Shown here piece by piece: positions 1-12,660 of a stretch of 64,000 nucleotides of DNA. The stretch comes from Epiperipatus broadwayi (lineage: Eukaryota > Onychophora > Udeonychophora > Euonychophora > Peripatidae). Below the pieces are notes generated by a model. The model was not told the DNA's origin. It did not search any database and saw nothing but the letters and a program-made list of their open reading frames with translations. The position numbers and the translations under genes are program-made. Where the stretch lies: assembly GCA_028023455.1 (NCBI GenBank), contig JAQFVV010006203.1, forward strand, positions 13,370,348-13,434,347, written 5' to 3'. Position 1 is the stretch's first letter; the number at the start of each line of letters is the position of its first letter.

Positions 1-429
1 ACACATTGATATAAAAACTCCCTTTGAATAGTTAGAAACATTTGTGATCTCTGAAAGAAAAATTCTTAATAGAGGCAAGCTGTTTTATTAGATATAAATA
101 TTAATTGTAAAAGCTCAAATGTCTATAAAATTTATGCGGTTATTAATACAACTCTTTTTTCTTTTACGTTGTATTGGGTTACATATAGCTTGCTGGGGTT
201 TTCCAGTAATTTCCACATAAATTTTAATATACAAATTTTATTATACGGTATTACTATTTAGTTTATTTAAATATTTTTTCCCATTTATATTTTCATTTAA
301 TACAAAATATTTAAAGAATTAAAACATTGCAAAGACCATGAAATATGAAAGACAAAACTTGAATAATGCAATAAGGGATATTAATAATTTGCTATGATAG
401 ATGTATTTGAGTATTGCTAGACAAAAACT

Positions 430-1870
430 CTATGTCACATAAAATATTTGACACAGCAATTCATAGATTTTTTTTCCAATGTTTTCGTTGGTAAACAAAT
501 TATACTTATTTTTAATTAGTAGTAGCAATGAAAATGCAGTTTTGCAAAGATATATGACTTGTGAACAGAAACATAATATTTAAGGATATGTTAACAAATG
601 AAGGATACTCATTTTGTTGCTGGATGCAAATTCTGGCATATCTTGATTACAAAATTCCAGTTGAAGAGTTGAATTTATTTCTTTTTGAGATGACCGCAGG
701 AAATTGTTAATTGTTGGGATAAAGCAAATAACATTTTTATTTGATCATATTCTTTATTTTCATTTTAAGTTAGAAAAATATCCCCCTCCCCAATATCACT
801 GAATTTGTGATGTGGTTAGTTATTTTACTTTCAGCTAATAATAAAATATTTTCTAAAAGAAATTCATGGAGAGACGCAACATTTCTCTATTATCCCTAAA
901 ACTTTAACCATGCAGAATGTTTATTTTGACATGTTTGCAAATTTGTATTCGGGATTAATATTTTACCTTTTCTTGCAGGAAAAGATAAAGTTTTTTTTTT
1001 TTTACAAAAATAGGTTAGAAGGTAAACACAACCAGTTTTGATCAGAAAAACAAGATGCTAATGTAAGATTTTTACCAAGATGAAAATTTGTTTTCACTTT
1101 TTAATATAGCTCTTTTAGAACTTATCTACAGAATAGTCATCTTATTTCTGTGTAATATAAAAGATTTGCACTTGGATTATCTCTTGGTATAACATTTTAG
1201 TCATATGTTAGTGGCTTTACTTTCTATATAATAATTAACTTTACTAAACAATTTTTTTATATGTTGAAATACAAAATTTTTTTCAATGGATAATGCACTG
1301 AAACATATCTTGCATTCACGTAAACCTTTTTTTAATTTTATAAATCCTGTCGGTTGTAGTTGCATCTTCATTGGTACAAACCCTAATGCACTTTTGCCAT
1401 TCAAACTCATTTTCTATAAATTGTTCATCTTTTCTAGTAAATATCTTCATTTAGTTGTGCCAGAAGAGATTTTTACAAAACGACATCATTTATATTGTCA
1501 GTTGACTGAAGTTATATGACAAATATAGTGCTTCACTTGATTCATAATAATGATATAGACATGCTTGTCAGTAATACTGTCATGTTTTGGGTCATTGGAT
1601 ATAGGAATTTTTTTAAATGGTTTGATACTTTAGAAACACGAATAGTTCCACAAACTTATTGTTGCTGGTTACACTACATGTTTACCAAATGTACGAGTTT
1701 TTTTTATTTTGGAAATTAAAGCTTTTATTACTTTGTCATTTAATTTAGTAAGCTTTGGAAGAAGATAAACGTACTTACCATTTTAATTCTTCAGTCTTTC
1801 AAAAAATTCATTTATCTTTTAAATTAATTTATATACAGTATCTAAATGGTAACATGAGTTTTTTTTAGGT
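430..1870 (-). pseudogene. hAT-type (ZBED5/FAM200-like) transposase remnant 1
   Basis: Conceptual reading of the - strand gives, in order, scattered pieces of a BED/hAT transposase of the ZBED5/FAM200/SCAND3 kind, with many stops and frameshifts. Seen from the N-terminal side: KIPISND (about 1620-1600), a CIIH-EKNFVFQH stretch (about 1310-1260), LLYYTEIR-LF-R-VL (about 1155-1100, family form LLxHTEVRWLSRGKVL), SLHEFLLEN (about 880) and YLCKTAFSLLLLIKNKY (about 575-505; family form TTYLCExGFSALLxIKNKYRNRL, part of the C-terminal dimerisation region). The family cuts and inserts DNA, making 8-bp target duplications. This copy cannot be functional. It lies just upstream of the first visible RPL6 exon in the opposite orientation. 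The match is by recalled family motifs, not by a search, so the limits are approximate. Confidence 0.72.
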
Positions 1871-2261
1871 CTCATACAATCATTTGATATCTGTTTCTGC
1901 AAAATTACATAGGCTTGGTGGATTATATTATATGAAGGAATAAAATTCCTATTTCATATAAGGATCATATTTACAAATTTATTCATGTGACATTTTCTGC
2001 CTCATCATCTGGTGTTAAAAGTGATGTGAATGGTTCTGGTAAAATGCAAGATGTTGATGTGACTTTGATTCTTTGGTATTTTTCTTGCCTTTGTCTGAGT
2101 TCTGTAAATAACATTGTTTTTATTAGCCATAGCCACTTATCCATATCAGGGTTAATACTCATTACAAAGATAAAATTAGTAAACTATAAATAAAGATATT
2201 CCCCAGTGCTAATAGTCTTCACATATATGAATCTATATACTTATTTAATTAAAAATTTGAA

Positions 2262-2312
2262 ATTTATTTTTGCAACTCCCCTAAAGGACCACAATCCTGT
2301 TTGAGAAACTAA
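2262..2312. repeat. hAT-like terminal sequence
   Basis: The segment reads CAACTCCCCTAAAGGACCAC then GTTTGAGAAACTA. This is the usual look of a hAT terminus (a degenerate 'CAGTGGTTCTCAAAC ... GGTCCTTTAGGGG' end read inward). It lies beyond the N-terminal side of the hAT remnant at 430-1870 and could be that element's end. The opposite end was not found. Confidence 0.4.
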
Positions 2313-2706
2313 TTTATATCATATTGCATAAATTAAAAAATCGTGTCATAATATGTTAGGGTTATATTTTATAGTAAAAATAAAAATAATTTTGTTTTAT
2401 TTTTTAGCCAATTGCATAACAAGAAATTCTTACATAGTTCACACATTATTTTAAAAATGATATTAGTATTAACTGCCCACTGTTTTTTCTTTTCTTTTTT
2501 GTCAAACTTTAATACAAGTTTCTAACTATTAAAATATGCCTCTGAAATATCTGCTTGTTTAATTTTTCAGTATCGTATATTTTCATTTATGCTGAATATT
2601 TTGTATATATTATGTTAATAAAATACTAAACAAAAATATTTTCTCCCCCAAACTTGAATTTTGATAGAGTATTAGTAATATATATGTATATTTTAATTCA
2701 AAATAG

Positions 2707-2849
2707 TTGTCAAAATGTCTGAAGTTTCTGGTGAAGAAAAGGCAAAAACTGTTTTGCTTAAAAAACCAAGTAATCCTCCAGGAACAATTATTAAATCCAT
2801 TGGAGGAGAAAAGAATGGAGGACAACGAATAGTTAAGCTTGTTAGATCG
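2707..2849 (+). CDS. RPL6: Ribosomal protein eL6 (RPL6), first visible exon
   Basis: eL6 is a structural protein of the cytosolic 60S ribosomal subunit. From the ATG at 2715 this exon gives 45 residues starting MSEVSGEEKAK. It contains IGGEKNGGQRIVKL, which matches the eL6 hallmark VGGDKNGGTRVVKL. The donor is TCG|gtgagt at 2849/2850, phase 0. A plausible splice acceptor (ttcaaaatag) ends at 2706 with the reading frame open through it (VKMSEVSG). The protein from this ATG is about 223 residues against roughly 245-290 in animals, and the lysine-rich N-terminal block that precedes this region in known eL6 (the RYSRSxMYxRKAxYK region) is missing. I infer that the true start is in an upstream exon, probably outside the window, and that MSEV may be internal. 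Alternatively the upstream exon is 5' UTR only. Confidence 0.9.
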
Positions 2850-2934
2850 GTGAGTAAAGATTTTTTTTTTTTTTTAGATATTTTTAATAGAAAAATAAAT
2901 AAAACATAGGTAATATTTATTTAAACACTAAACA

Positions 2935-3094
2935 TCACATGATCACCATTTCTTTTGCTTGCACATAACTGTTATTAAAACAAGCAAAACTCTCCATACA
3001 GTATTGCCATTCAATGGATGCCAGAAGGCTTGTGCATAAAATCCACATCTAGTGTCTACTCATCCAATATCCCCAGACTAGTTTCTGGCTTGGT
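2935..3094 (+). repeat. Dispersed repeat, copy 1 (partner at 38207-38373)
   Basis: About 160 bp, starting at CACATGATCAC and ending at AGTTTCTGGCTTGG, are nearly identical to 38207-38373 on the same strand, allowing a short deletion here (the CTCATTGCAAGCCAAAGTAAT segment is missing). GC content is higher than the surroundings. No coding or structural RNA signature was recognised. A dispersed transposon fragment is most likely. Confidence 0.7.
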
Positions 3095-4606
3095 GAGAAT
3101 TACAAGTATATTTATTTTAATTTTGCCTTTTTTTTTTTTTTGGCATCTTAGTTTTTAATTAATTACAATCTTTTTATTATTATTAATTTATCCCTTACAT
3201 TTTCTTTTCAAATTAGAATAAAGGCCTGCATATTTATATTTTAGATGATTTATTTCTGCTAATTATTTTTTATTTTTATGGCTTTTTTTACTATACAATT
3301 TGTTATCTTACTACTTCATGTGAAAGTACTGGTGAAGGAGATTAATAATTATTTTGATTAGTGTAAATATACAATATCAAATAGTCATAAAATAGTTCTA
3401 AGCCTGTTGAAGCAATTCATTTCTAGTTTAAAATTCACATGGTATTATTAGATGCTAAGAGTAAATGCAATGCTAACTAGGGCATCTTGATCGAAACTAA
3501 GCTACTCTCAAATTCGCTATAAATAATTACTTAAAAATTATTTAAAAGATTTCTAATTGATAATAACAGTCTTGTAAATAATATCATAGCTTATATATTT
3601 AATTTATTACAGGGAAATGTAGACAAAGTTATTTATTTAAATAAGACAAAAAATGAAGAATTTTTTATTTATAAATGTTTGAAGCATTTGTTTCCATGAT
3701 ATAATGTTTATTCCTCATTTCTGTGAATAAATATTTAATTTTCTGGCATAATCCATACTTAAATCTATTTGCTACTGATAGGTGTTTAGTGGTAAATCTA
3801 GTTAAATAAATATTTTGGTGTGCCCTGAAATGTATAATATGCAATAACATCCAAGCTCATATTTTCCTAACTGCAAGATAACTAAATCTTCTATTTAATT
3901 TATAAATGAATTGATTTTATCAAAAAATATCAATAAACGTGGTTTATTTATATAAAAATGTGTGAATAAATATAAAACGAAGTGAAAACAATTTTTAATT
4001 GGAAAAAAGTTATTCTAATAAAAAGCTAGAATTCTTTATTTTCATTTTATCTTTTCTACCTCTTAATGAAAACTAAAATCATTTTTTTAAAAGCATTAAC
4101 AAATGCTAAAAATTATTTTCATTAAGATTTTATTTTTTTTAACATTAATATCAGCTTTTTAAATCTTTCAGAAGTTCTGAGATAACTTGCACACGTGTGA
4201 ATGTCTGCCGATGACAAGCTGTTATTTTTTTTTTTTCATTTAGGAATTTCCTCCATGACATTAATCGGCAAACTCTGATTTTTGGTCTTATATCTAAAAT
4301 TATACATAAACAACAGAATAATTTTTTAAAAATTAATAAGTGCAATATCTTATTGATACTAATGGTACAGACAGATTAAATGAATTAAATTAATAATTTA
4401 AGTCTTATAAAACATGACAAAGATGTCTTCATATTACACATCTTAATTTAGTGAGAAAAGTGCTCTTTTAAAGAATTTATTCACAATAAAAACCTTCATT
4501 GTTGTAGATTCTGTTACTTTAAATTCATGCTAAATCTCAAACAACTGGATGTCTATATTTTTTGTTCTGAGTAAAAAACTATTGTGTATTCCTTGAATTT
4601 TAGATT
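3095..4606. other. Intronic AT-rich DNA, nothing recognised
   Basis: AT-rich sequence with poly-T runs. No open reading frame of interest, tandem repeat or transposon terminus was recognised. Confidence 0.6.
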
Positions 4607-4614
4607 GTTTAGTC

Positions 4615-5092
4615 CAGTGTTCTTCAACCCTTAGTTCCGGGCCGTGGAACTTTTTTGCAGGTCCGCGTGCTAGACGGGCAGTAAAAAGTTTGTAATAATA
4701 AATAATAAGAGTTTAAACTTTTAATTAATATAGCCAATTTTTATTTATTTTTTCATCTCATTTTTACCCAATTAAAAAAAAAAAAAGAAAACAGAACGAA
4801 AACAAAATCTAATTAATCATTCATAAATTAATTTGTTTTTCTAGTTATCACAGATGTTTATGGGGGGGGGGGGTAGAATTAAGTTTTTTATTATATAAAC
4901 TACATATATATAAAACTTTATCTTATATATTTAACGTTGTTTTGATCAGTTATAACAATTATGCTTATCTTTAAGAAAATTTAGCTATAGATTTCTGCCA
5001 GTCTGTGAAATCTTATCCTTATTTTTGTTGGTCCGTGGAACCTTATCCTTATTTTCACCGGTTCGCAGGTGTGAAAAGGTTGAAGACCACTG
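4615..5092. mobile_element. hAT MITE, 478 bp, with perfect 8-bp target duplication
   Basis: The left end reads CAGTGTTCTTCAACC and the reverse complement of the right end reads CAGTGGTCTTCAACC, forming a 15-bp terminal inverted repeat with one mismatch. Both ends are flanked by the same 8 bp, GTTTAGTC (4607-4614 and 5093-5100). CAGTG termini with 8-bp target duplications are diagnostic of the hAT superfamily. The ends carry several 'GGTCCGYG' and 'CCGTGGAAC' motifs. The interior is AT-rich and noncoding and contains a 12-G run at 4862-4873, so it depends on a hAT transposase made elsewhere. The perfect duplication suggests a fairly recent insertion. Confidence 0.93.
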
Positions 5093-5100
5093 GTTTAGTC

Positions 5101-7139
5101 ATTAAAGACACTAAATTATCAAATTTGTATGTTTTCACAATTTATTTTAAGTAACTGATTATCTTTACAGTCAGTTTTTGGCAATAAAGCTTTATAAATT
5201 ACAATAAAAATATGCCTCCATTAAGAAGAATAAATCACTCTTTAAATTGCTCGATTACGTATTTTGAATCGTCTTTTTTTGACTTTTTATTTTATACATC
5301 AATGTTCATTTTATTTTATAACTTCCAAGGTATTTGTGTTCTCATATTAAGTAAACCCGTTTCATTGACTTCATTGATAATGTAAAAATAATTTGAATAT
5401 GTAGGTAGTTATGTTTGTGAAACTCCTATTTTATTATAAAATCATCAGCTTGACAAAGTAGTACAAAAAAATCCCTTCGCTCATTATTTATAAGGACTAC
5501 TAAAATTCTTTGGTCTGTTTGGAAAATTGTAAGGAATAAAAAGAATAATGAATTTGATAAGAAATTATATATATTAAATCTATAAAACATTCAGTCTCTT
5601 AAATGTACTAATTTTTGGTATTGTATTATTAAACTTTTATCCAGCTTAATGAAATTGTTAAATATACTTTACAGTCTAATTGTACAAATCAATTTACATA
5701 TATGGAATGTGTTGGAACGAAGCTGTATTAATAAATAAAAAACTGATCTTATTAACTATAGGTTAAACTTCAATATTTTTACATCTGCAATTGATTATAA
5801 GTTTAATCAGAGAGAAAAAAAATGTTAATTATTTCAATTGAAAGGAATTTTAAATGTAAAGGGATGCATTTTTGGTAGCAGATAAGTTTATAATGCTTCT
5901 AGAATGCATACTATCCTTAAATTATAAAAATGTATTTTATTTTTTACTTGTCAAAATTAATATTTTTGGCATTTATAATAAAAATTTAAGAATGTATCTT
6001 GCTTCTGGGCAACACTGTAAAATTTGAAAGCTGCAATATGTCTAAAAGTAAAAAGAAAATTAAAGAAATGTTGCTTATTGAAAAACACAGTGGTGACTGA
6101 ATAGTATGGTATTCATTCTTTTATTTGTTTGCTATAAAGAAATTAACCAGTCTCGAGACATTGAACACCTGGAATTACTAGAGACATCAAAGGCTGAAAT
6201 GACCCAAGTAGCTGATTTCAAACCCTGAGAAGGCTAATATCTGAGAGACTTAATGTTATGGAAGCTTCAGAAGTAACTAAAATTTTCTCAATGGCAGAAT
6301 AACGGTGTAATATGTCTGCCATTGCTAAACCTATTCTCTGCTATTGAAAATGGAGTGTTGACCACTGAGATGTGCTTACTCCTAATTTGCTATCTTTGTT
6401 CAACCATAGACTGAAATTTTACTTACCAAATTATCCCCAGTCAATCCAACTGTAGTGGATTAATAAATAGAAACACTGTATAAGATAGAGCATCATAAAA
6501 CAAATTGATGAGAGAGAAAAGGTACCTATAGCTTAAATTCAGTCAATAAGATATTTATATTTACATTTTTTTCTAATAAGTAATTATTAAAAAAGCCTTT
6601 TTATAATACTGTTGAACTAAAAAGATTTTTATTAAGAACTTAACATTTCATTAAAATGTCTAAATATATTTTTCTGTTATATAAAATCCTTAATGTTTTT
6701 TTTATGCATTCATGTAAAAATTTATTTGCATATGTGATGTTTGGGAGGGGGGGGTGCCAATATGTATTATTTTTTTTATTATGGCATTAATAAGTTTTAT
6801 TTAAAAAATAAAATCTCAACAGTTTCTTTCCATAACTATACTAGTTAATAATTTTATAATTGCCTTTAAATAAGTGACATGGTCAAATAGAAATATCATT
6901 TACAAATGTTAAATCTTTTTTTTTCTTTTATTAAAACAGCAGGTTAATGAATCTTATATTGACAGTGGCAATCATGTAAGCTGTTTTAGATAGGAGTAAT
7001 TGTTAGTTCTAACAAATTCTAGTAAAACAGGTTTAATGGTAGTCGGGAAATATAATTGTGGCTCCCCCCTGCCCCCATTGTTTGTTAGAAGCCATACTAA
7101 TATTAGAGAATGTTAAATAACTAAGATTTGAAATACCAG
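5101..7139. other. Intronic AT-rich DNA, no feature recognised
   Basis: No gene was recognised. A short reading frame at about 6038 (MSKSKKKIKEM, then stop) and the stretch to about 6500 are less AT-rich and may be a decayed insertion, but no family could be assigned. A G-rich run sits at 6743-6754. Confidence 0.5.
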
Positions 7140-7500
7140 GCACTCTTAAACCTGGAGCCTAATTGTAAATATAGGGGATTTGAACTCATACTTTTAAGCC
7201 CTTTCACTATCTCATACTACTGATACACATGACCACACACATGCAGAAAAGATAAATATTCTCCAATATATGTATTTCATGCTAAACCAGCACTCGTCAA
7301 TTGGTCCAGATTACTATCTCGTACATATATATAATCAGTGCTTCATCTATATTAAGGTAACAAATCCTTACACTTTAATGGACAGGCTTCAGCCTACTCC
7401 AATTCTTCAGCCATTCATACCATTGAAAATCTGATGATAGAATTCCCAAATCCCATGCTAATTATATATATTATAACCTACACTCCCAACACCGCTCATA
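7100..7500 (-). mobile_element. Hammerhead-bearing repeat, copy A
   Basis: On the - strand, this repeat shares a long upstream part (GGGATTTGGG, TTTTCAATGGTATGAATGG, GCCTGTCCATTAAAG, GCACTGATTATATATATG) with 18115-18280. It shares the ribozyme core with the other copies and a downstream part (TTATCTTTTCTGC, GTGTATCAGTAGTATGA, GAGTTCAAATCCCC) with 11890-12100 and 17640-17840. The downstream TTCAAATCCCC resembles a tRNA B box, so polymerase III transcription is possible but unproven. Limits are approximate. Confidence 0.75.
7248..7318 (-). ncRNA. Hammerhead ribozyme, type I, copy A (core C3 mutated)
   Basis: Read on the - strand: stem I CCAA, core UUGACGA (the expected CUGANGA with C3 changed to U), stem II GUGCUG-GUU-UAGCAU, GAAA, a short helix III (UACAUAUA), then UUGG pairing with CCAA. 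The predicted cleavage site is between the last A and UUGG. The outer part of stem I can only partly pair. The C3 change should lower or abolish activity. Confidence 0.7.
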
Positions 7501-10500
7501 TACATTACATGAGCGAAATGCCCAGGCGCCAGTTCTATTAATGAATAGAACAATATAAGGAAAAGATATAATATAAAATTATTACTGAGACTCTATATTT
7601 AAGTTTATGCTCAGCTCAGTGGGAGGCTATAGGCAGTTCATAAGATATATGATAATAAATGAATAAAAGAAGAAATATTATAAAACATTTAATGTATTTA
7701 AATTCCTTTGTTAATTAATTGTATAATAAAGAATCATAATGTTTACTTAGTACAGTCTATTAAAATATACTTTAAACTTAATTTCTTCCTTCATCCAAGT
7801 ATAACATATATCAGCTTGCTATAATTATACTCTTAACAATTTATGACTTGGCATATTATAATCTAAAGATCTACTTTAATGCCAATCAAGAAATAAACAA
7901 TAAGATCTCAGGGAATTTAACAAACACAGTTGAATTAAATAAACTACATTGGCCCATAAGTTATAATTATAAAGTATGATAAAATATAATGAAACAAATT
8001 GACTAAATATTTTACTGTGTTTCAATAATAAGACAATGACAGAGATAGGGTATTTTAATATATCATCATCTCACAAATATACTGACCTGGCAACCTTTCT
8101 AATATGTTTATCGAGTGGCAAATCCTTTTTATAATGTTTGGATTAAGAAATACAATATTGTCATACACTAGCAAATTTAATATTATAACTCTAAAATAAT
8201 ATATCTGTTTTATAATAGATTTGTGAAATGTGGAGTTGTGGAAATGAAATACGAATGTACACAAGAATAACTCAAGACACAGTTCTTAAGATTTTAAATA
8301 ACTAAACAAATCATTTATTATAACAAATAAACTTGGTTTAACATAATATTTACAAATGGACTATTTGTTTTACATATTTTTAGATTATCAAATAAACTTT
8401 TTTTTTTTTTTAGCATCAGTTTGGGATTATCCCTACTATCAAAGCAAATTAATAACAAAGTTTAAATATCCTGACTTCGAACACAGGCTTTGCCTACATG
8501 TTTCATCTATATGACAATAAATAAATAACATGCTATATTATTAGCACAAAAAAAAATAGTTTTGAGAGGATATTACTCTTGATTAACCAAATAAATCAAA
8601 TTACTTATATTTGGCTTTCAGCAAAGCAACTTTCTCTAATTGACTAATAATCACTTTCAATTACGTATACCTTTCATATATAGCACAAAATCATGTTTAT
8701 TTTGATGATTTGTAACATTATTTAAATAAATACACTGTATTTTAAAATATTTATTTCCCGTTTTAATCTTAATACTTTATACTTCTATTAAATGAATATA
8801 GTATATTTCAAAAGCATTTATTTCTCATTTTAATTTCAATAATTCTATACTTTATATACGCGATATTATTTATATTACGCGTGTGTGTGCACGTTCAAGC
8901 AGCAATAATGTAAAACAATCTTTTCTATAAACTCTCCATTCATTAAAAAAATATCATACAATTATTTTATTTCAAACAATGTCGTAATTCATCAATAAAA
9001 ATATGACACTAATACTACATCAAGAGTTAATCTAACAATTTATCTAGCCACATATTAATTAACACAAAGCTATATTTTTATGATTATATATATACTATAC
9101 GTTATAAGGGGAATCTACATGAGGAGCAGATAACTCTTACCGAACACTTCTACAATAATTCATTACCAAGAATCCAAGGAAAACGTCACATAACTTCCTA
9201 AACATCATTTAATCATATTTCAACAATAACTCCTTTACTTCTAAATACATTATTGGTGGGGATTTAATTCCTCATCACCAGGGCCCTAAGAACATCACTT
9301 CAAAAAAAATATCATTAATCATACGCATATAAAATAAACTAGGCTCTACTCGTGGAAAATTATTAACATATACTAAATAAGCAAGATCTTTTATTCCTAC
9401 AGACATTATAACGCAAAGATTTCTTTCTATTCTCATAGCTTCTCTAAATATCGAACATTATAAATACACGCTGGCAGATAAATACAGATAATATACCAAT
9501 CCATTCAACTCAGTACAATATGACAGTGTACGAAATTTATGCATAAATTTATTCACAAACTATACTTTATCAAACAAATATTATAATTGTGCAAAACAAA
9601 CACACACCCGCGAATAAAAAGTATATATAATATTAACTAAATTACACACTAAGCAGGTAACATGATAATTAAATATTGCATTAAGGCATAACTTTTAATT
9701 TAGTAAACTTTAGGTTACTTTTTAAAATTTAACGGCTCTAATTATTACAAACGAACTTTTTTCATATCTAACAAACTTTCTATTATAAGTTCGTTGATTT
9801 AAACAAAGAACAAAATTTTCACTTGTGAGATAATAAAGTATACAAAATAAATGTAAACCTTTCTAATAATATATTTTAAAAAAAATATTTCTTTCACCTT
9901 CATAAGGAAACAATAAGACCTATTTAAACACAATCAATTTTTACCGGCGTACTCCTCATTTAAATACGCTTCAGAAACGTTCTTGATGGTCAACATACCC
10001 AAATTATAAATAACAATAATAAATAAAGCCTATCTACCTATCATATACATTAATTATGACAAGCAATAAAAAAAATAAAGACACAAAGGTTATTAGTTTA
10101 TAACTTAAAATGAAAGTCCACTTGCAAAGCTCGGTTCCAGGTTTACAAAACAATGTGGGACACATTCCAAACTGAATTTAAACTAAAATGCACTTTTGCA
10201 GTATACTTAAAAAAAAAATATATGCATAACTTAAATATGCCCAGCACCTTTCAGTGTTCTATTTGAGGTACCAAATCACACACAAGCAGTTAATTTCTCC
10301 TTTATTATACTGAAAATATACCAAATTCTCCGTTGTAGTTCTGGACTAAATACGCAATTATCCTTAGTATTTTCTGAATAGCGTTTAACACTTTAAATTG
10401 TCCTTAATAATTCCATAATTAATAATGCTTTGTTTTATATTCGTCCTTATTGAAGAGAACAAAAATTACCCGCATTTCTGTCCTTCCATTCAATTTAAAC

Positions 10501-11880
10501 AGAAGTAGCTTACATTTTATTTCCTCGGTTTAAAAATACGTATTAGTTCCGGAAATATCAAATAAATGAATACTGTTATCTCCTTATGATGAACTTAAAC
10601 ATAGTATGATCTATCAAAATAGACATATCCTTAAGTCTATGTATAATCTTCACAAAAACACAACGCGAAAAATAGTGAGAAATTAATATATACCGTAGTA
10701 TAGTTCTGCATGCGTTTTCCATATATAAAAAAAAACACGTTGCTTAATGATACAACAATAACATTAATATAAACCATTCTTATTTAAAATGGCAATTAAG
10801 TGAAATAATGTAGACTGGATGTTATTAACATACATTTTTAAAAGAGTAATAGTTATAAAGGGATTAATTCAGAAATGTTTAAATTGAAGAGAGTTAATCA
10901 AACCGACGTACCTTTTTTTAAAACCTTAGAATTGCATTTTTAATTAATTTTTTCCATAATAAAGTTCTGAAGCTCCTTTGGAAGTTTTTACTCTAAAGTC
11001 TTACTTCAAAGTCAATTTGACTTCAGCAACTGGCTTTAATTTTTACAATACATGAACCACTGTTTACTGGTTACAATTACATTACAAAGAGCCAATTTTC
11101 TACTGGAGATCTTTTTTAAAAACACTCTTTAGCAAAGTTCATTTGCCTTTTTTAAGGTTACTCCCACGCATCTTGCTAACTAACTAATTATATATGCAAA
11201 AACAAATCTTTTCAAGAAAAAAAAAATCACTTTGATTTTTTTAAAACTAAATGAAGACAAGAAAAAAAAATACAAATAATAAAATAAATAGCTTTTACAA
11301 ACTTGAAAGAAAAATGAATAATAATTAACTATCAAATAAAAATGATTAATAATTTATTCAATTTATAAAATAATTCATTGATCTAACTATCTATTAATCA
11401 TTGGGAAAAAATATATATTTGTTAATTATTTAAGTTAACTACTGTAATTTAAATGTTTTTATTGTGAATGTACTATTGTTCGCTGTTATTAAAGATGAAA
11501 ATGAAATGAAACATAATGCAGAATCATACATGCATACACATGTACTACAACCTAAATATTGAACCATCTTAACTAAATATAATTGAAGCTGCTATTAACT
11601 GTTGACAAAAGGATAAGAATTAATGAGTAAAGGATATTTGAAACCAAATAATATTATACTAACACAGGATAACTTTGCATCTTTTCAAACAAGATGTATC
11701 AATTCCATTAATAAACAAATACCTCATTAACCACAATAATACTAATAAAAAAGTGGTCAGTAAACTGCATAAGCAACCCATATTTAAGCTTTAAGCAATG
11801 CAGCAAAAAAAATTTTTAAATTCTAAGGCTATTTCATTTTTTTTTTTTAATATAATATAACTATTTATTTAAGATACAAA
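7501..11880. other. Intronic AT-rich DNA, no feature recognised
   Basis: About 4.4 kb of AT-rich sequence with short homopolymers and a small CA/TG-rich patch near 8880. I saw no gene, long tandem repeat or clear transposon terminus. Confidence 0.5.
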
Positions 11881-11889
11881 GTATCTTAA

Positions 11890-12100
11890 ACCCTTGTGCC
11901 CATTCAGATGGCCACAATATGTATGAGAGATAGTAATCTGGACCAACTGATGAGTGCTGGTTTATCATGGAGTATGTATGTTGTGTGATTATTTATCTTT
12001 TCTGCGTGTGTGTGGTCTTGGGTATCAGTAGTGTGGATAGTGAAAGGACTTGAAAGTCTGAGCTCAAATTCCCTATATTTAAGTAACCAGTAACTCAGTA
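11890..12100 (+). mobile_element. Hammerhead-bearing repeat, copy B (decayed)
   Basis: This copy lies in the opposite orientation to copy A. It shares GAGATAGTAATCTGGACCAA, the ribozyme region 11926-12002 and the downstream TTATCTTTTCTGCGTGTGTG, GTATCAGTAGTGTG and CTTGAAAGTCTGAG. The ribozyme core CUGATGA is intact, but the 3' half of stem II (UAUCAU instead of CAGCAU) and the GAAA box (now GGAG) are mutated, so this copy should be inactive. Confidence 0.75.
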
Positions 12101-12359
12101 GAGAAATTAATTAAAAGGCATTAAAACCCAATATACTGTAACCGTTCATCCCTTCTACCTATCTTGCTTGAAGTACTCGCCTTTACACAAGTATGAGTGT
12201 ATATATCTATATACGCATATGAACAAAAACACACAATCAAATGTGAATCATATTATCTGTTTATAAAATCCGATCTTTATATTATCACTTTGATTTTAGG
12301 ATATCATACAACAGTATATTTATGGACGTCTAAATAGAGTCCAAGTGCCAATCTCACCC

Positions 12360-12660
12360 GTAGGTAAGAATTATACTAGATAATATGGAAGTATAATAGG
12401 ATGATAAAATGACCCGGCCTGCGGCTAGCTTTCTCAGGGCGGGTGGTAAAATTACCGGGAGTAGATCTAACCTATTTTAATCTTAATAATAATAAAAAAA
12501 CAAAAAAAAACTATTCATCATTTAATACATCTTTATTTGTAATAATATTTATATAAGTCAATGGTAATCATCTGAAATCCGGGCACGGCCGCTTGGGGCC
12601 TTGATGCTATACAAAAATCAATCAAATATAACGTTACCAGGCCGCCGCAACTTTTTTTTT
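12360..12660. other. Short GC-richer segment of unknown origin
   Basis: Two GC-rich patches (12411-12470, with CCCGGCCTGCGG and GGGCGGGTGG, and 12578-12650, with GGCACGGCCGC) stand out from the AT-rich surroundings. The phrase AATATAACGTTACCAGGC at about 12628 resembles AATATAACGTTCCCGGGC near the left end of element X at about 14362, so this may be the end of a related element. No terminal repeats were resolved. Confidence 0.4.

Noticed and set aside
1286-1719. + strand reading frames near 1.3-1.7 kb
   Set aside because: They are antisense shadows of the hAT transposase remnant on the - strand.
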